A DNA stretch of 32,095 nucleotides. It comes from Holophagales bacterium UBA2201. GTDB taxonomy: Bacteria > Acidobacteriota > Thermoanaerobaculia > UBA2201. The notes beneath the pieces are model-generated. The model made no database searches, was not told the DNA's origin, and worked only from the letters and a program-made list of their open reading frames with translations. Shown here piece by piece: positions 14,703-22,966 of this stretch. Numbering within the stretch: the stretch's first letter is position 1; every line of letters starts with the position of its first letter. Where the stretch lies: NCBI GenBank assembly GCA_002327305.1, contig DCUZ01000026.1:15759-47853 (forward strand), given 5' to 3'. Position numbers and translations under genes: made by a program.

Positions 14703-16280
14703 ATGGAATCCGCCCTTTCTCAATCCGCCGGCCGCAGGCCGGCCTCCTCCATCCTGATGGTGGAAGACGATCCCTTCCTGCGCTGCGCGATCAAGACGCT
14801 GTTGAAGGATGAGGGATTCCGCGTTCACGCCGTCAAAGACGCCGAGGAGGCATGGGAGATGCTGGATTCGTTCTGGCCCGACCTGTTCCTTCTGGACCTG
14901 GTTCTGCCCGGACGCTCCGGCCTGGAATTCCTCAAGGCGGTGAGAGCGCGGCGTCCCTCGGCGCATACTCCCGCGCTGATCCTGACCGGGGCACCGGCAT
15001 CCGAGAGCTTTCAGGAGGGGATGCGTCAGGGCGTGGATTTCTATTTCACCAAGCCGGTCGTTCCCGAGACGCTGTTGCGGGGCATAGACCGGGCGCTCGC
15101 CCCGGAATTCCCGGTTCAGCCGAGAGAGCAATCCCTGAACCTCAGACCCGCTGCTTTTCTGACCGACATTATCGAAGGTGAAGGGGTCCCTCATCCCCTG
15201 CGATATTTGGTGCATACCGATGCCCAGGAGCTCATCCATTGCGGTCTTTCAGGGGGCGGGGACGAAGCCAACAGCATCGTAAGCCGATGGATCATGGACT
15301 TCCTCTACTCCTTTCAGCGGAATCTCGGGCCCGAGCGCCTGGAGGCTGCCGTGACGCGCACCGGAATGGACCTGGTGCTCAGCGTCCGGCAGGACCAGGC
15401 GGGACGGGCTGAGGTGTGGAACGCCGCCGGGACCGCGTGTGACGCCGCCACCAAGGATATTTTGGAACAAATTCCCCGGCTGACGAGGCCGGTGGAAGTG
15501 CGCTTCGCCGAATTCACGCCCCCGGCGGATCTGCCCGTCGGACGCGCCCTGCACCTGGCCATTGCCGGCGCCACAACGATCCGAAGCGTATCGCTGGCCC
15601 AAACACCGCTCCTGCCGTTCCTTCAGGAAATCTATGCCCTGGGATCGGGACGCCTTGCCGGATATGAGATCCTGTGTCGTCCGCAGGGGGGGGGAGGGAC
15701 CGCGACTTTCTACAACACCATCGAATCCCTGCATCTTCAAGGCGAGGTGGACCGGCGCGCCATCGCTCTCGCGGCCCCCATCATCAGGCAGGTGCCGTCG
15801 GACCTCTTCATCAGCTTCAACATCACGCCCGGATCTCTGTTGGATCGGTCGTTCGCGGACTATCTGATCGCACGGCTGGGGGACCAGGCAGGGCGGATCT
15901 TCCTGGAATTGACCGAGCGAAGCCCCCTGCTGGGCACCTCACCGGTGCGTCGTGAACTGCTCCGCTGCCGGAAGGCGGGCTTCGGGATCGCCATGGACGA
16001 TGTGGGGGCCGGGTACAGCAATCTTTTGGGAATGGTCGAAGTGCGGCCCACGTTGATCAAGATTGACCGTCTTCTCATCAAGGGAGTGGCCAAAGACGCC
16101 TACCGGGCCGACGCCATCCGCTCTATCCTGGTACTCGCGCACACCAACGCCGCCGGCGTGGTCGCCGAGGGAGTAGAAAACGCCGAAGATATGGAAGCGC
16201 TGCGTGCCCTGGGGATGGATATGGTCCAGGGCTATCTGTTCCACCGGCCTGCCCCAGTCCAAGAGGTGCTGGGGGCATAA
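14703..16280 (+). CDS. Receiver-EAL domain c-di-GMP phosphodiesterase
   Basis: 525 residues. The receiver (~16-130) has MVEDD, acceptor Asp65 (LFLLDLVLPG), Thr in LTGAP and Lys in FTKPV. A middle region (~135-300) has no recognised motif. The C-terminal third is an EAL domain with all expected active-site motifs: GYEIL (E of E-x-L), FNITPGSL, LELTERS, AMDDVGAGYS, LIKIDRLLI, VVAEGVEN and QGYLFHRP. It is therefore likely to be an active enzyme hydrolysing c-di-GMP to pGpG, switched by phosphorylation. ATG 14703 has only weak ribosome-binding sequence and follows the receiver-sigma stop by 11 nt, suggesting translational coupling. The operon ends at the terminator at 16408. Confidence 0.88.
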   Translation: MESALSQSAGRRPASSILMVEDDPFLRCAIKTLLKDEGFRVHAVKDAEEAWEMLDSFWPDLFLLDLVLPGRSGLEFLKAVRARRPSAHTPALILTGAPASESFQEGMRQGVDFYFTKPVVPETLLRGIDRALAPEFPVQPREQSLNLRPAAFLTDIIEGEGVPHPLRYLVHTDAQELIHCGLSGGGDEANSIVSRWIMDFLYSFQRNLGPERLEAAVTRTGMDLVLSVRQDQAGRAEVWNAAGTACDAATKDILEQIPRLTRPVEVRFAEFTPPADLPVGRALHLAIAGATTIRSVSLAQTPLLPFLQEIYALGSGRLAGYEILCRPQGGGGTATFYNTIESLHLQGEVDRRAIALAAPIIRQVPSDLFISFNITPGSLLDRSFADYLIARLGDQAGRIFLELTERSPLLGTSPVRRELLRCRKAGFGIAMDDVGAGYSNLLGMVEVRPTLIKIDRLLIKGVAKDAYRADAIRSILVLAHTNAAGVVAEGVENAEDMEALRALGMDMVQGYLFHRPAPVQEVLGA

Positions 16281-16338
16281 CGGCAGGCGGAAGGCAATAG
16301 GCTGAAGGCGGCAGGCTGAAGGCGGAAGGCGGAAGAAG
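16281..16338. repeat. Heptamer array, CNGNAGG type
   Basis: Eight 7-nt units begin immediately after the TAA of the EAL gene: CGGCAGG, CGGAAGG, CAATAGG, CTGAAGG, CGGCAGG, CTGAAGG, CGGAAGG, CGGAAGA. The leading C and trailing GG are kept. The array sits inside the 3' untranslated part of the operon, before its terminator. Confidence 0.8.
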
Positions 16339-16407
16339 GACAATCGGCATCAATATCGGATCTCGATATCGGTGCCGGTTTCGATTGCTGACCGCTTGTA
16401 CCTGTTG

Positions 16408-16436
16408 CGTCCTCAGCGTGCTGAGGACGGCTTTTG
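16408..16436 (+). terminator. Intrinsic terminator of the receiver-sigma/EAL operon
   Basis: CGTCCTCAGC and GCTGAGGACG form a perfect 10-bp stem around a GT (16408-16429), followed by GCTTTTGT. In practice the innermost base pair would open to form a loop. It lies about 130 nt after the EAL stop. Confidence 0.7.
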
Positions 16437-16517
16437 TCGTTGCCCCTTCCGCCCAAGGGCCGTCCTGACCAAGGGCAGGACGCTACAGAAACCAATACAG
16501 CCGCCGCCCGATCATCC

Positions 16518-19109
16518 TCACGCCCCGGAGGAGGCAACCACCGGCAGGACCGGCGCCGCGGTCCCCGGCCCCAGAAGGCGGCGGATCCTCAGGCGGAGTA
16601 CTTCCGGGGAGAAGGGCTTATGGATGAATTCGACGGCCCCCATGGCCAGGGCGGAAGCCTCCATCTCCGCGGCATCGGAGCCGGTGAGGAACATCACGGG
16701 AACGGAGAGGTTCTTCTGCTGGATCACTTCCAGCAGGCGGATCCCGTCCAGTCCGGGCATCTGGATATCACTCACCACCAGGTCTATGGAGCGGTTTCCC
16801 AGCGCGAGAAGGGCCTCGAAGCCGTCCGATGCCGTGACCACCTCATAATCCTTCTGGAGCAGACGCTCCAGTTGTTTGCGCGCAACCGCCTCGTCCTCCA
16901 CCACCAGGATGGCGCGCCGATCGTTTTTCGGCGCGGAAGGGAACGCCAGGGGGCTGGGTTGGGCGGCGATCGTCGGCGACGCCGACTGCACGGCCGGCGC
17001 GACGGTCTCGATTTCCGGCGCTTCCTCCTCTCCCAGAATGCGGTTGCGGACATCCAGGGGGTCGGCGGTCAGGGCAATGACCTTCTCAATGGCGTGATTG
17101 GCCATCAGGGGCGTCCCCCGCGCCGCCATCGCCCGCCGGATGGCCTGGAGGGATTCCCCCGAACGGACCATTTCGCGCATGACATTGTCCAGGGCGAGGA
17201 TTTCGTACACCCCTTCGCGTCCCCTGAACCCGGTCCCGTTGCATTGCGCGCAACCCACGGGCCGGGCCACCCGTTCGATGGGTCGGCGGGCGTGGGGTTC
17301 CAGCCATTCGAGTTCCTGGGCCGTGGGAGGTCCCACCTGCTTGCAATGCGGGCAAAGCCGCTTGATCAGGCGCTGGGCGATGACGGCGATGACGGAGTCG
17401 GCCATGTCGCCGCGGGAAATACCCAGCCGTTCCAGCCGGAAGAGAGCCGTGACGGCCGTGGAACTGTGAAGGGTGGAGATGGTCAGATGGCCGGATGCCG
17501 CGAAATCCACCGCCATACGCGCCGAATAGGGGTCCCGCACCTCCCCCAGGAACAGGATATCCGGGTCCTGGCGGACGGCCGAGCGCAGGAGGGACTCGAA
17601 GGTCACTCCGGCTTTTTCGCGAACCTCCTGCTGGTTGGCGTCCGGGATACGGTATTCCACCGGGTCCTCCACGGTGAGCAGGGAGCGCGTCCGGCAGTCA
17701 ATGCCGGAAAGGAAACTATAAATGGTGGTTGTTTTGCCCGATCCGGTGGGGCCGACCAGGAGTACCATGCCCTGGGTGCGGTGCGACAATTCCTGCATGG
17801 CCGCGGCCTGTTCCTCCAGCATCCCCAATGCGTTCAAGGATTTAGGTTTGGATTCGGGTTCCAGCAGGCGCAGGACCATGCTCTCCCCCTGGGGGGTGGA
17901 GCTGGTGGCCATCCGCAGTTTGAAGGAGCGCTCCCCGATGGCCGCTTCCAGGGAGCCGTCCTGCGGCCGGCGGCGCTCCGCGATATCCAGCCCGCCCATG
18001 GCCTTGTACCGCGAGATGAGCATATCGCCCACCGATTTGTTCACGCTGACGAAATCCTGCAGGTCCCCGTCCACGCGCAGGCGGACGAGGGTGGCCTCCT
18101 CCTTGGGCGCGATGTGGATGTCGCTGGCCCGTTTTTCCACCGCCGCCTCCAGGATGCGGTCGGCCGCCCGCAGCATGGGCGTTGATCCGGAGTCGCCGAT
18201 GTGGATCTTTCGGGAAGTGGTGGCCCGGGTCACCGTTTCCGCCGCCGCTTCTATCCAGCGGGCTTCCGATCTCTTGCCGGGATCAAGAAAGGTCTCGATC
18301 AGGCGTGGATCGGCCAGGCGCAGGGACGGCGCCCCATCGGCAGCCGTACGCCGCAGGGTGTCCATCAGATCAAGCTGAAACGGATTGGCGAGCAGGAAGA
18401 ACATCCCGCCCTTGCCGTTCATCACCGGGGCCACACCGTGCCGTGAGCAGAAGGCCGCCGGCAGGACGCCCGGTTGAAGGCGAAGGGCATGTGCGCTCTC
18501 CTCAAACGGAAGTCCCAAATAGCCGGCGATCCTTCCGGCCAGCCATCGCTGGTCTTCCGGCTCCTGTTCCGCCCATTGATAAAGGGTGTCGGGGATCAGG
18601 GAGGGTATGGCCTTAAGCAGGGCCGCCGGGGCATCGGGAAGAGTGGAGCAATAGTTCAGGAAACCCTCGAACGGGCGATTCTCAGGCGTTTCCGAGCCTG
18701 CAGGGGTGACGACCGGCGCCGACGCCGGGGTTTCTATGGAGGCAAGAGCCAATCGGACGGTCCGGACGACGGCTTTGCGGACCAACGGCTTCTCAAGGAA
18801 GCCCGCCGCTCCCGCCTCCAGCGCGTGAAGACGAATCTCCCCCGAGGGGGACATCACAACGATGGCCATGGCGTGGGTTGATTGTTCAGAGCGCAGGGTC
18901 CGGCAAAGCGTCAAACCGTCGGCCTCCGGCAAATGGTGCTCCACCAGGACAAGCGCCGGAACCTCGCGCCTCGCCGTTTCGAGAAAGGCGGAGGCGTCGG
19001 AGTGCAGGCCGACTTCGTAGCCGGCCTTTTCCAGCCACCCCCAGAGGGCGGTCAGCGTGGCGGGGTCATGGTCCAATACGGCAATTTTCGGTTTGTGCTG
19101 AAGTTTCAT
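16518..19109 (-). CDS. Receiver-GspE/PilB secretion ATPase-receiver triple fusion
   Basis: 863 residues. Residues 7-125 are a receiver in which the acceptor position is Glu57 (LVLVEHHLP), with Asp13, Asp15, Ser87 and Lys107 kept: a possible permanent phospho-mimic. Residues ~150-290 resemble the GspE/PilB N-terminal domain. Residues ~300-690 are the motor ATPase: Walker A GPTGSGKT (453-460), Asp box TVEDPVEYR, Walker B ILFLGEVRD, His box GHLTISTLHSS and a four-cysteine zinc site (586/589/620/623). Residues ~733-848 are an intact receiver with Asp781, Thr809 and Lys831. Such motors power type IV pilus extension or type II secretion, but no other pilus or secretion gene is in the window. AGGAGGT fixes ATG 19109; the in-frame start at 19244 is unlikely. 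Confidence 0.88.
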   Translation of the reverse strand: MKLQHKPKIAVLDHDPATLTALWGWLEKAGYEVGLHSDASAFLETARREVPALVLVEHHLPEADGLTLCRTLRSEQSTHAMAIVVMSPSGEIRLHALEAGAAGFLEKPLVRKAVVRTVRLALASIETPASAPVVTPAGSETPENRPFEGFLNYCSTLPDAPAALLKAIPSLIPDTLYQWAEQEPEDQRWLAGRIAGYLGLPFEESAHALRLQPGVLPAAFCSRHGVAPVMNGKGGMFFLLANPFQLDLMDTLRRTAADGAPSLRLADPRLIETFLDPGKRSEARWIEAAAETVTRATTSRKIHIGDSGSTPMLRAADRILEAAVEKRASDIHIAPKEEATLVRLRVDGDLQDFVSVNKSVGDMLISRYKAMGGLDIAERRRPQDGSLEAAIGERSFKLRMATSSTPQGESMVLRLLEPESKPKSLNALGMLEEQAAAMQELSHRTQGMVLLVGPTGSGKTTTIYSFLSGIDCRTRSLLTVEDPVEYRIPDANQQEVREKAGVTFESLLRSAVRQDPDILFLGEVRDPYSARMAVDFAASGHLTISTLHSSTAVTALFRLERLGISRGDMADSVIAVIAQRLIKRLCPHCKQVGPPTAQELEWLEPHARRPIERVARPVGCAQCNGTGFRGREGVYEILALDNVMREMVRSGESLQAIRRAMAARGTPLMANHAIEKVIALTADPLDVRNRILGEEEAPEIETVAPAVQSASPTIAAQPSPLAFPSAPKNDRRAILVVEDEAVARKQLERLLQKDYEVVTASDGFEALLALGNRSIDLVVSDIQMPGLDGIRLLEVIQQKNLSVPVMFLTGSDAAEMEASALAMGAVEFIHKPFSPEVLRLRIRRLLGPGTAAPVLPVVASSGA

Positions 19110-19204
19110 GGAGCACCTCCTGTCCTGTAGGGGGGGGGCAGGCCGTGTCATCGGTCGAGACCCCTCCGGGCTGTAGTGCCGCGAGGAGGGGGGCTGATAG
19201 GCGG

Positions 19205-19232
19205 GGTTACAGGGTACAGGGGACAGGGGGCA
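19205..19232. repeat. Heptamer array, GGGNACA type
   Basis: Four consecutive 7-nt units GGTTACA, GGGTACA, GGGGACA, GGGGGCA. Short, but it has the same period and style as the other intergenic arrays. Confidence 0.65.
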
Positions 19233-19399
19233 AGGCAGCCGCACCCTTGGCGATGGGTGCGCCGGCCGCGGGCCAAATCTAATATAAGGATGCAGGGCGT
19301 GGGGGGGGGAAGGGGAGCGGTAAGGTGGACGCGGAGGGGGGGGTTGGAATGCGGCCGATAGATTTCGAACTTCCAGGCCGCTTTATTTATCATTCTGTC

Positions 19400-19420
19400 A
19401 TTCCGGACTTGATCCGGAAT
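19400..19420. repeat. TCCGG hairpin repeat
   Basis: ATTCCGGA and TCCGGAAT form a perfect 8-bp stem around the loop CTTGA. It is the same kind of element as the hairpin at 13417-13437, whose loop TCAAG is the reverse complement of this one. Confidence 0.6.
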
Positions 19421-19608
19421 CTCGCATTTTTGCTGAGCGCCGCTGGCGTTGCCCTCATGAGGCGGCGTGGGGGCGGACCCATATGTCCAATCCGGCATTG
19501 ATCCCCGCCGTTTGGGCGGCGCTCTTGAGGGCCCAAGGCGCTACTTTGCGGATTTGAGTCACCCTTCGCTGTCCCCTCAACCATATTTCCAATACCCTGT
19601 CCCTTGTA

Positions 19609-20097
19609 CTATTTAACGTGGCAGGAGAGGCAGAGGCGGCTTCTATCGTTGGGGAGTTGGGCGCCGAACGGGTGGCATGTACCGCACACCACCTGTCCGT
19701 CCTTGAGTCTCAGAGACGGGTCCAGCCTGGATCTTGGGACAAAACCAGCGGCGAAATCGAGATACGGGACATTCACGGGATGATTGTCCCTGGGCATATC
19801 GTAGCCCATGGCTGTATCGGCGAGCCGGTTCCATGCATTGGGATCGTTCCCGTTGAGAACAACGGCCTTGGCGGTGGTGCCGTCGTGGCACTCCATGCAG
19901 GCCGCCGAGTCATCGCGCCCCTCCGCCAGTCCATCGGCGGTCTCGAAAAAACTGCGTTCAAAAACTTCAACGATGCGCACTTCCTGGGATTGCGGGCAGA
20001 TGGCCCGGAGCAACGCTTCGGCCGTGATGGGGCCGGCCAGGCAAAAAATGAACACGGCGGGGATCAGAGGCGTTCGGAAAGGCGCATGCTGGGTCAT
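19609..20097 (-). CDS. Exported triheme cytochrome c
   Basis: 162 residues with an N-terminal hydrophobic export segment (PLIPAVFIFCLAGPITAEA) and three CXXCH heme-attachment motifs: CMECH near the middle, then CGTCH and CLSCH close to the C-terminus. The segment DNHPVNVPY between the first two is common in doubled-CXXCH cytochromes, where the extra histidine serves as an axial heme ligand. It probably acts in periplasmic electron transfer; no partner oxidoreductase is adjacent. GGAGGT lies 4 nt before ATG 20097. The gene is divergent from the five-gene sensor operon with a 140-bp shared upstream region, so co-regulation is possible but not shown. Confidence 0.8.
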   Translation of the reverse strand: MTQHAPFRTPLIPAVFIFCLAGPITAEALLRAICPQSQEVRIVEVFERSFFETADGLAEGRDDSAACMECHDGTTAKAVVLNGNDPNAWNRLADTAMGYDMPRDNHPVNVPYLDFAAGFVPRSRLDPSLRLKDGQVVCGTCHPFGAQLPNDRSRLCLSCHVK

Positions 20098-20237
20098 AAG
20101 GACCTCCGGCCTGTAGTGGAACGGACGGACGGCCTGATAGCGTCGGGCGGTTCCGTATCAGATCACGGTCGAAGCGACACTATATAAAGACAGGAAAAGG
20201 GGCTTGCTTCACCGCCCCAAGAACAATGGAGGAACCC

Positions 20238-22433
20238 ATGGAACGATTTACACGACTGCTTCAAGAACGAACAACCAGGATCGAACAACGCATTGCCGCG
20301 GCGCTCGAACCGGTCGGAATGAGCGCCGGCGAAGGGGCCCGCGCGCCGGGGCCTGTAATCACCATCGGAGAGTGGATCGCGGCGCTGTCGGACGATTTGG
20401 CATCGTCAAAATTGCCGGGTACACACGATGCCGCCCGCCAGCTCGGTCTCAGGGAGGCCAAACGGTTCTTCCAACGCGATATCCCCGCGTCCCAGTTCAT
20501 GAGTGCTTCAGAACAAGTCCGGCGGGCCTGCCTGGACCTCGCCGCCGAAGGGGGGCTCTCTTCCTCGGAAAACGGCGTCACCTCCGGGCTCTGGGCGTTC
20601 TTTGCCCGGTTGAAATCCTCTTTTTTTGAGGAAAGCCAGCGGCTGTGGGCCAAAGATGCGGGCACCATGACGCCGCCCGCCGCGCCGGACGGGGCCCTTC
20701 CCCAGGGAGCGGCTGTAGCCGTCGGAGCCGCTTTGCCCCTGGATGCGGATCTAATGACCGCCGCCCTGCAGGCCGCCGCCAACGCGGTCGTAATCACAGA
20801 CGGGGAAGGGACCATACGGTGGGTCAATAGCGCTTTTGCGCGCCTTACTCAGTATTCAATATATGAAGCCATCGGCAAGAATCCCCGGATCCTCAAATCG
20901 GGGGCGCAGGACGAAGCGGTCTATCGCAACCTGTGGACTACCATCACCGCCGGCGGGGTGTGGAAGGGGGAGTTGGTCAATAAACGAAAAGACGGAACCC
21001 TCTACACCGAGGAGATGACCATCACCCCCGTCCGGGACGAGGCCGGGATGGTGAATCACTTCATTGCCGTCAAGGAGGACATCTCCCTCCGTAAAGCAAC
21101 CGAAACCGCCCTCAAGGCCAACGAGGAGCACTACCGGCTCCTGATTGAGAACCAGGGGGAAGGCATCGGGATCGTGGATATGGAGGAAAAATTCATCTTC
21201 TGCAATCCCGCCGCGGATGTGATTTTTGGTATGCAACCGGGAGGACTCCTTGGGCGCAAGGTGACGGAATTCCTCGATTCATCGCAAGCGGAGGTTGTTC
21301 GGCGGCAATCCACGGCGCGCCGGAAGAGAGAAAAAACCACGTATGAGTTGGATATCGTCCTGGGCAACGGCGAGCGAAGATGCCTGCTTATGACGGCCGT
21401 TCCTCGCACGGATGAAGAAGGCAATGCCGCCGGAACCTTTGGAGTGTTCAGGGATATCAGCGCGCGCAAACGCGCGGAGGAGGAAGTTAGATACAACGCA
21501 AATCTCCTGCACAACATCATCGATTCGTCGGCGGATTTCATCTTCGTCAAAGACAAGGAACTCAAGACGATTATTTGTAACGATCGCTATGCCGGCGCCC
21601 TGGCAAAATCACCCTCCGATCTTTACGGCAAAACTGACATCGAAAATGGGTGGGATCCCGCGCTGGTTAAAGGCGATCCATCCAAAGGAATCCGGGGTTT
21701 CGAATGCGATGATCGGGAGGCCCTCGCCGGCGCAAGCATCCATAACGGCAATGATCCGGCAAATGTCAACGGGGAAACCCGCATCTTCGACACCATCAAG
21801 CTCCCTCTTCGGGATCCAGAGGGGGAAATCATCGGAGTACTCGGCATCAGCAGGGACGTCACAAATAACAAGCGGGCAGAGAAGGAACTTCAGGATTCAG
21901 AGGCCAGATACCGAGTGCTTTTCCAGGCAAGCGCGGACGGCATCCTGATAGCCGACATCGAAACGAAGCACTTCAAATATGCGAATCCGGTCATGTGCGA
22001 TCTGCTGGGATATTCCGAGAAAGAATTGACCCGGCTGGGCCCAGCGGACATTCACCCCCCGGAAGATCTGCAGCGGCTCATGGCCCAGTTCAACGACGAA
22101 GCCCGCGGGGAACAATTCTTTGCGTCCGACACCCCATGCCTTAGAAGAGACGGCACCATTTTCCATGCGGAAATCCACTCAACCTGCATCGACATCTTAG
22201 GCAAACCCCACCTCGTGGGTCTCTTTCGGGACGTCAGCGAGCGCAAACGGAATGAAGATCAAATCAAAAAGCACTTAGAGGAACTCCATCGCTGGCAGGG
22301 CATCATGCTGGACCGTGAGGACCGCATTCAGGAGCTCAAACGAGAGGTCAATGCCCTTAGCTGCTCCCAAGGGAAGCCGATACCCTATCCCAGCCAGGAA
22401 TTCTCCCCCGATTCCGTTATGAGCGTGTCATGA
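20238..22433 (+). CDS. Four-PAS sensor protein without kinase domain
   Basis: 731 residues, cytoplasmic (no membrane segment). The first ~160 residues are helical, with a pattern like the N-terminal domain of RsbRD-type sensors. Four PAS domains follow, starting near LQAAANAVVITD, LIENQGEGIGIVD, IIDSSADFIFVKD and LFQASADGILIAD; each ends in the PAC-type D(I/V)S/T..KRAE motif. The protein ends in a coiled coil LHRWQ-GIMLDREDRIQELKREVNAL, a tail often seen on PAS proteins that partner a separate histidine kinase. It has no H-box or ATPase, so it probably feeds sensory input to the hybrid kinase two genes downstream. A GGAGG precedes ATG 20238; the in-frame ATG at 20226 is less likely. Its TGA overlaps the next ATG as ATGA. 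Confidence 0.85.
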   Translation: MERFTRLLQERTTRIEQRIAAALEPVGMSAGEGARAPGPVITIGEWIAALSDDLASSKLPGTHDAARQLGLREAKRFFQRDIPASQFMSASEQVRRACLDLAAEGGLSSSENGVTSGLWAFFARLKSSFFEESQRLWAKDAGTMTPPAAPDGALPQGAAVAVGAALPLDADLMTAALQAAANAVVITDGEGTIRWVNSAFARLTQYSIYEAIGKNPRILKSGAQDEAVYRNLWTTITAGGVWKGELVNKRKDGTLYTEEMTITPVRDEAGMVNHFIAVKEDISLRKATETALKANEEHYRLLIENQGEGIGIVDMEEKFIFCNPAADVIFGMQPGGLLGRKVTEFLDSSQAEVVRRQSTARRKREKTTYELDIVLGNGERRCLLMTAVPRTDEEGNAAGTFGVFRDISARKRAEEEVRYNANLLHNIIDSSADFIFVKDKELKTIICNDRYAGALAKSPSDLYGKTDIENGWDPALVKGDPSKGIRGFECDDREALAGASIHNGNDPANVNGETRIFDTIKLPLRDPEGEIIGVLGISRDVTNNKRAEKELQDSEARYRVLFQASADGILIADIETKHFKYANPVMCDLLGYSEKELTRLGPADIHPPEDLQRLMAQFNDEARGEQFFASDTPCLRRDGTIFHAEIHSTCIDILGKPHLVGLFRDVSERKRNEDQIKKHLEELHRWQGIMLDREDRIQELKREVNALSCSQGKPIPYPSQEFSPDSVMSVS

Positions 22434-22966
22434 GCGCGCTCGTGCGGGGGATCGCCCTCATCGGTGCGCGCCTGCTTGACCTCATCAATACCGTGCGGGA
22501 CGCCCCCAGGATCCAATCCATAAGCCCGAATAGGATGGACGAAGGGTTCGCCGGGAAAGAGTTTTCCGAGAGCATGGCGATGGACCATGCAGCTCTTGCG
22601 GCCCTTCCCGCCCCGCTTCGCATGGAATTGGCGGCCGCCCTGGTGAACCTGGATGGCATGATAGGGGTAATGGGCGCTCGATTCGTCGCCGACGCGGAAA
22701 TCGCCTCATCGCAGACGGAGCCGATCATAAAAAACAACCGTGGGGCTTTGGCGGCGCTTCCCATCTCGCTCCGCGAGGAACTGGCTGACGCCCTGGCCAC
22801 CCTTGATGCCGTACGGATTGCAGAGACACTTCGCCGTATATCCGGGCTGGACCCGTCCCTGGGCGGATTTTTGGAGCATCAGGCGGGCCGGTTCGGGACC
22901 GCATTCGTCCTGCAAGCCCTGCGGTCATGCCCTTGTGGGGTTCAGGAAGAGGAGGCCGCATCATGA
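22430..22966 (+). CDS. Small kinase-accessory protein with duplicated ALPxxLRxELA motif
   Basis: 178 residues, soluble. Two copies of the motif ALAALP-x2-LR-x-ELA-x-AL-x2-LD occur at 54-76 and 105-127. The second is followed by RIAETLRRISGLDPSLGGFL and an aromatic/hydrophobic helix (AFVLQAL). This whole C-terminal unit looks like the domain that usually ends large hybrid histidine kinases, after the Hpt. Here it is a separate protein, encoded between the PAS sensor and the hybrid kinase and coupled to both by ATGA overlaps. I infer that it docks on the kinase or regulates it; the domain has no established biochemical role that I know of. Confidence 0.65.
   Translation: MSALVRGIALIGARLLDLINTVRDAPRIQSISPNRMDEGFAGKEFSESMAMDHAALAALPAPLRMELAAALVNLDGMIGVMGARFVADAEIASSQTEPIIKNNRGALAALPISLREELADALATLDAVRIAETLRRISGLDPSLGGFLEHQAGRFGTAFVLQALRSCPCGVQEEEAAS

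Larger units (their letters stand above)
19110..19608. other. 499-bp intergenic region with repeats
   Basis: Upstream region of the secretion-ATPase gene and downstream region of the cytochrome gene. It contains a heptamer array (19205-19232), several runs of 7-9 G bases, and the TCCGG hairpin (19400-19420). I see no supported gene or confident promoter. Confidence 0.5.

Noticed and set aside
16451..16490. Second stem-loop (CGTCCTG / CAGGACG) as terminator for the secretion ATPase gene
   Set aside because: The stem is only 7 bp with an 8-nt loop and no T-tract on the minus strand.
16434..18185. 583-codon plus-strand frame
   Set aside because: Antisense of the secretion ATPase, whose Walker and zinc motifs are unmistakable.
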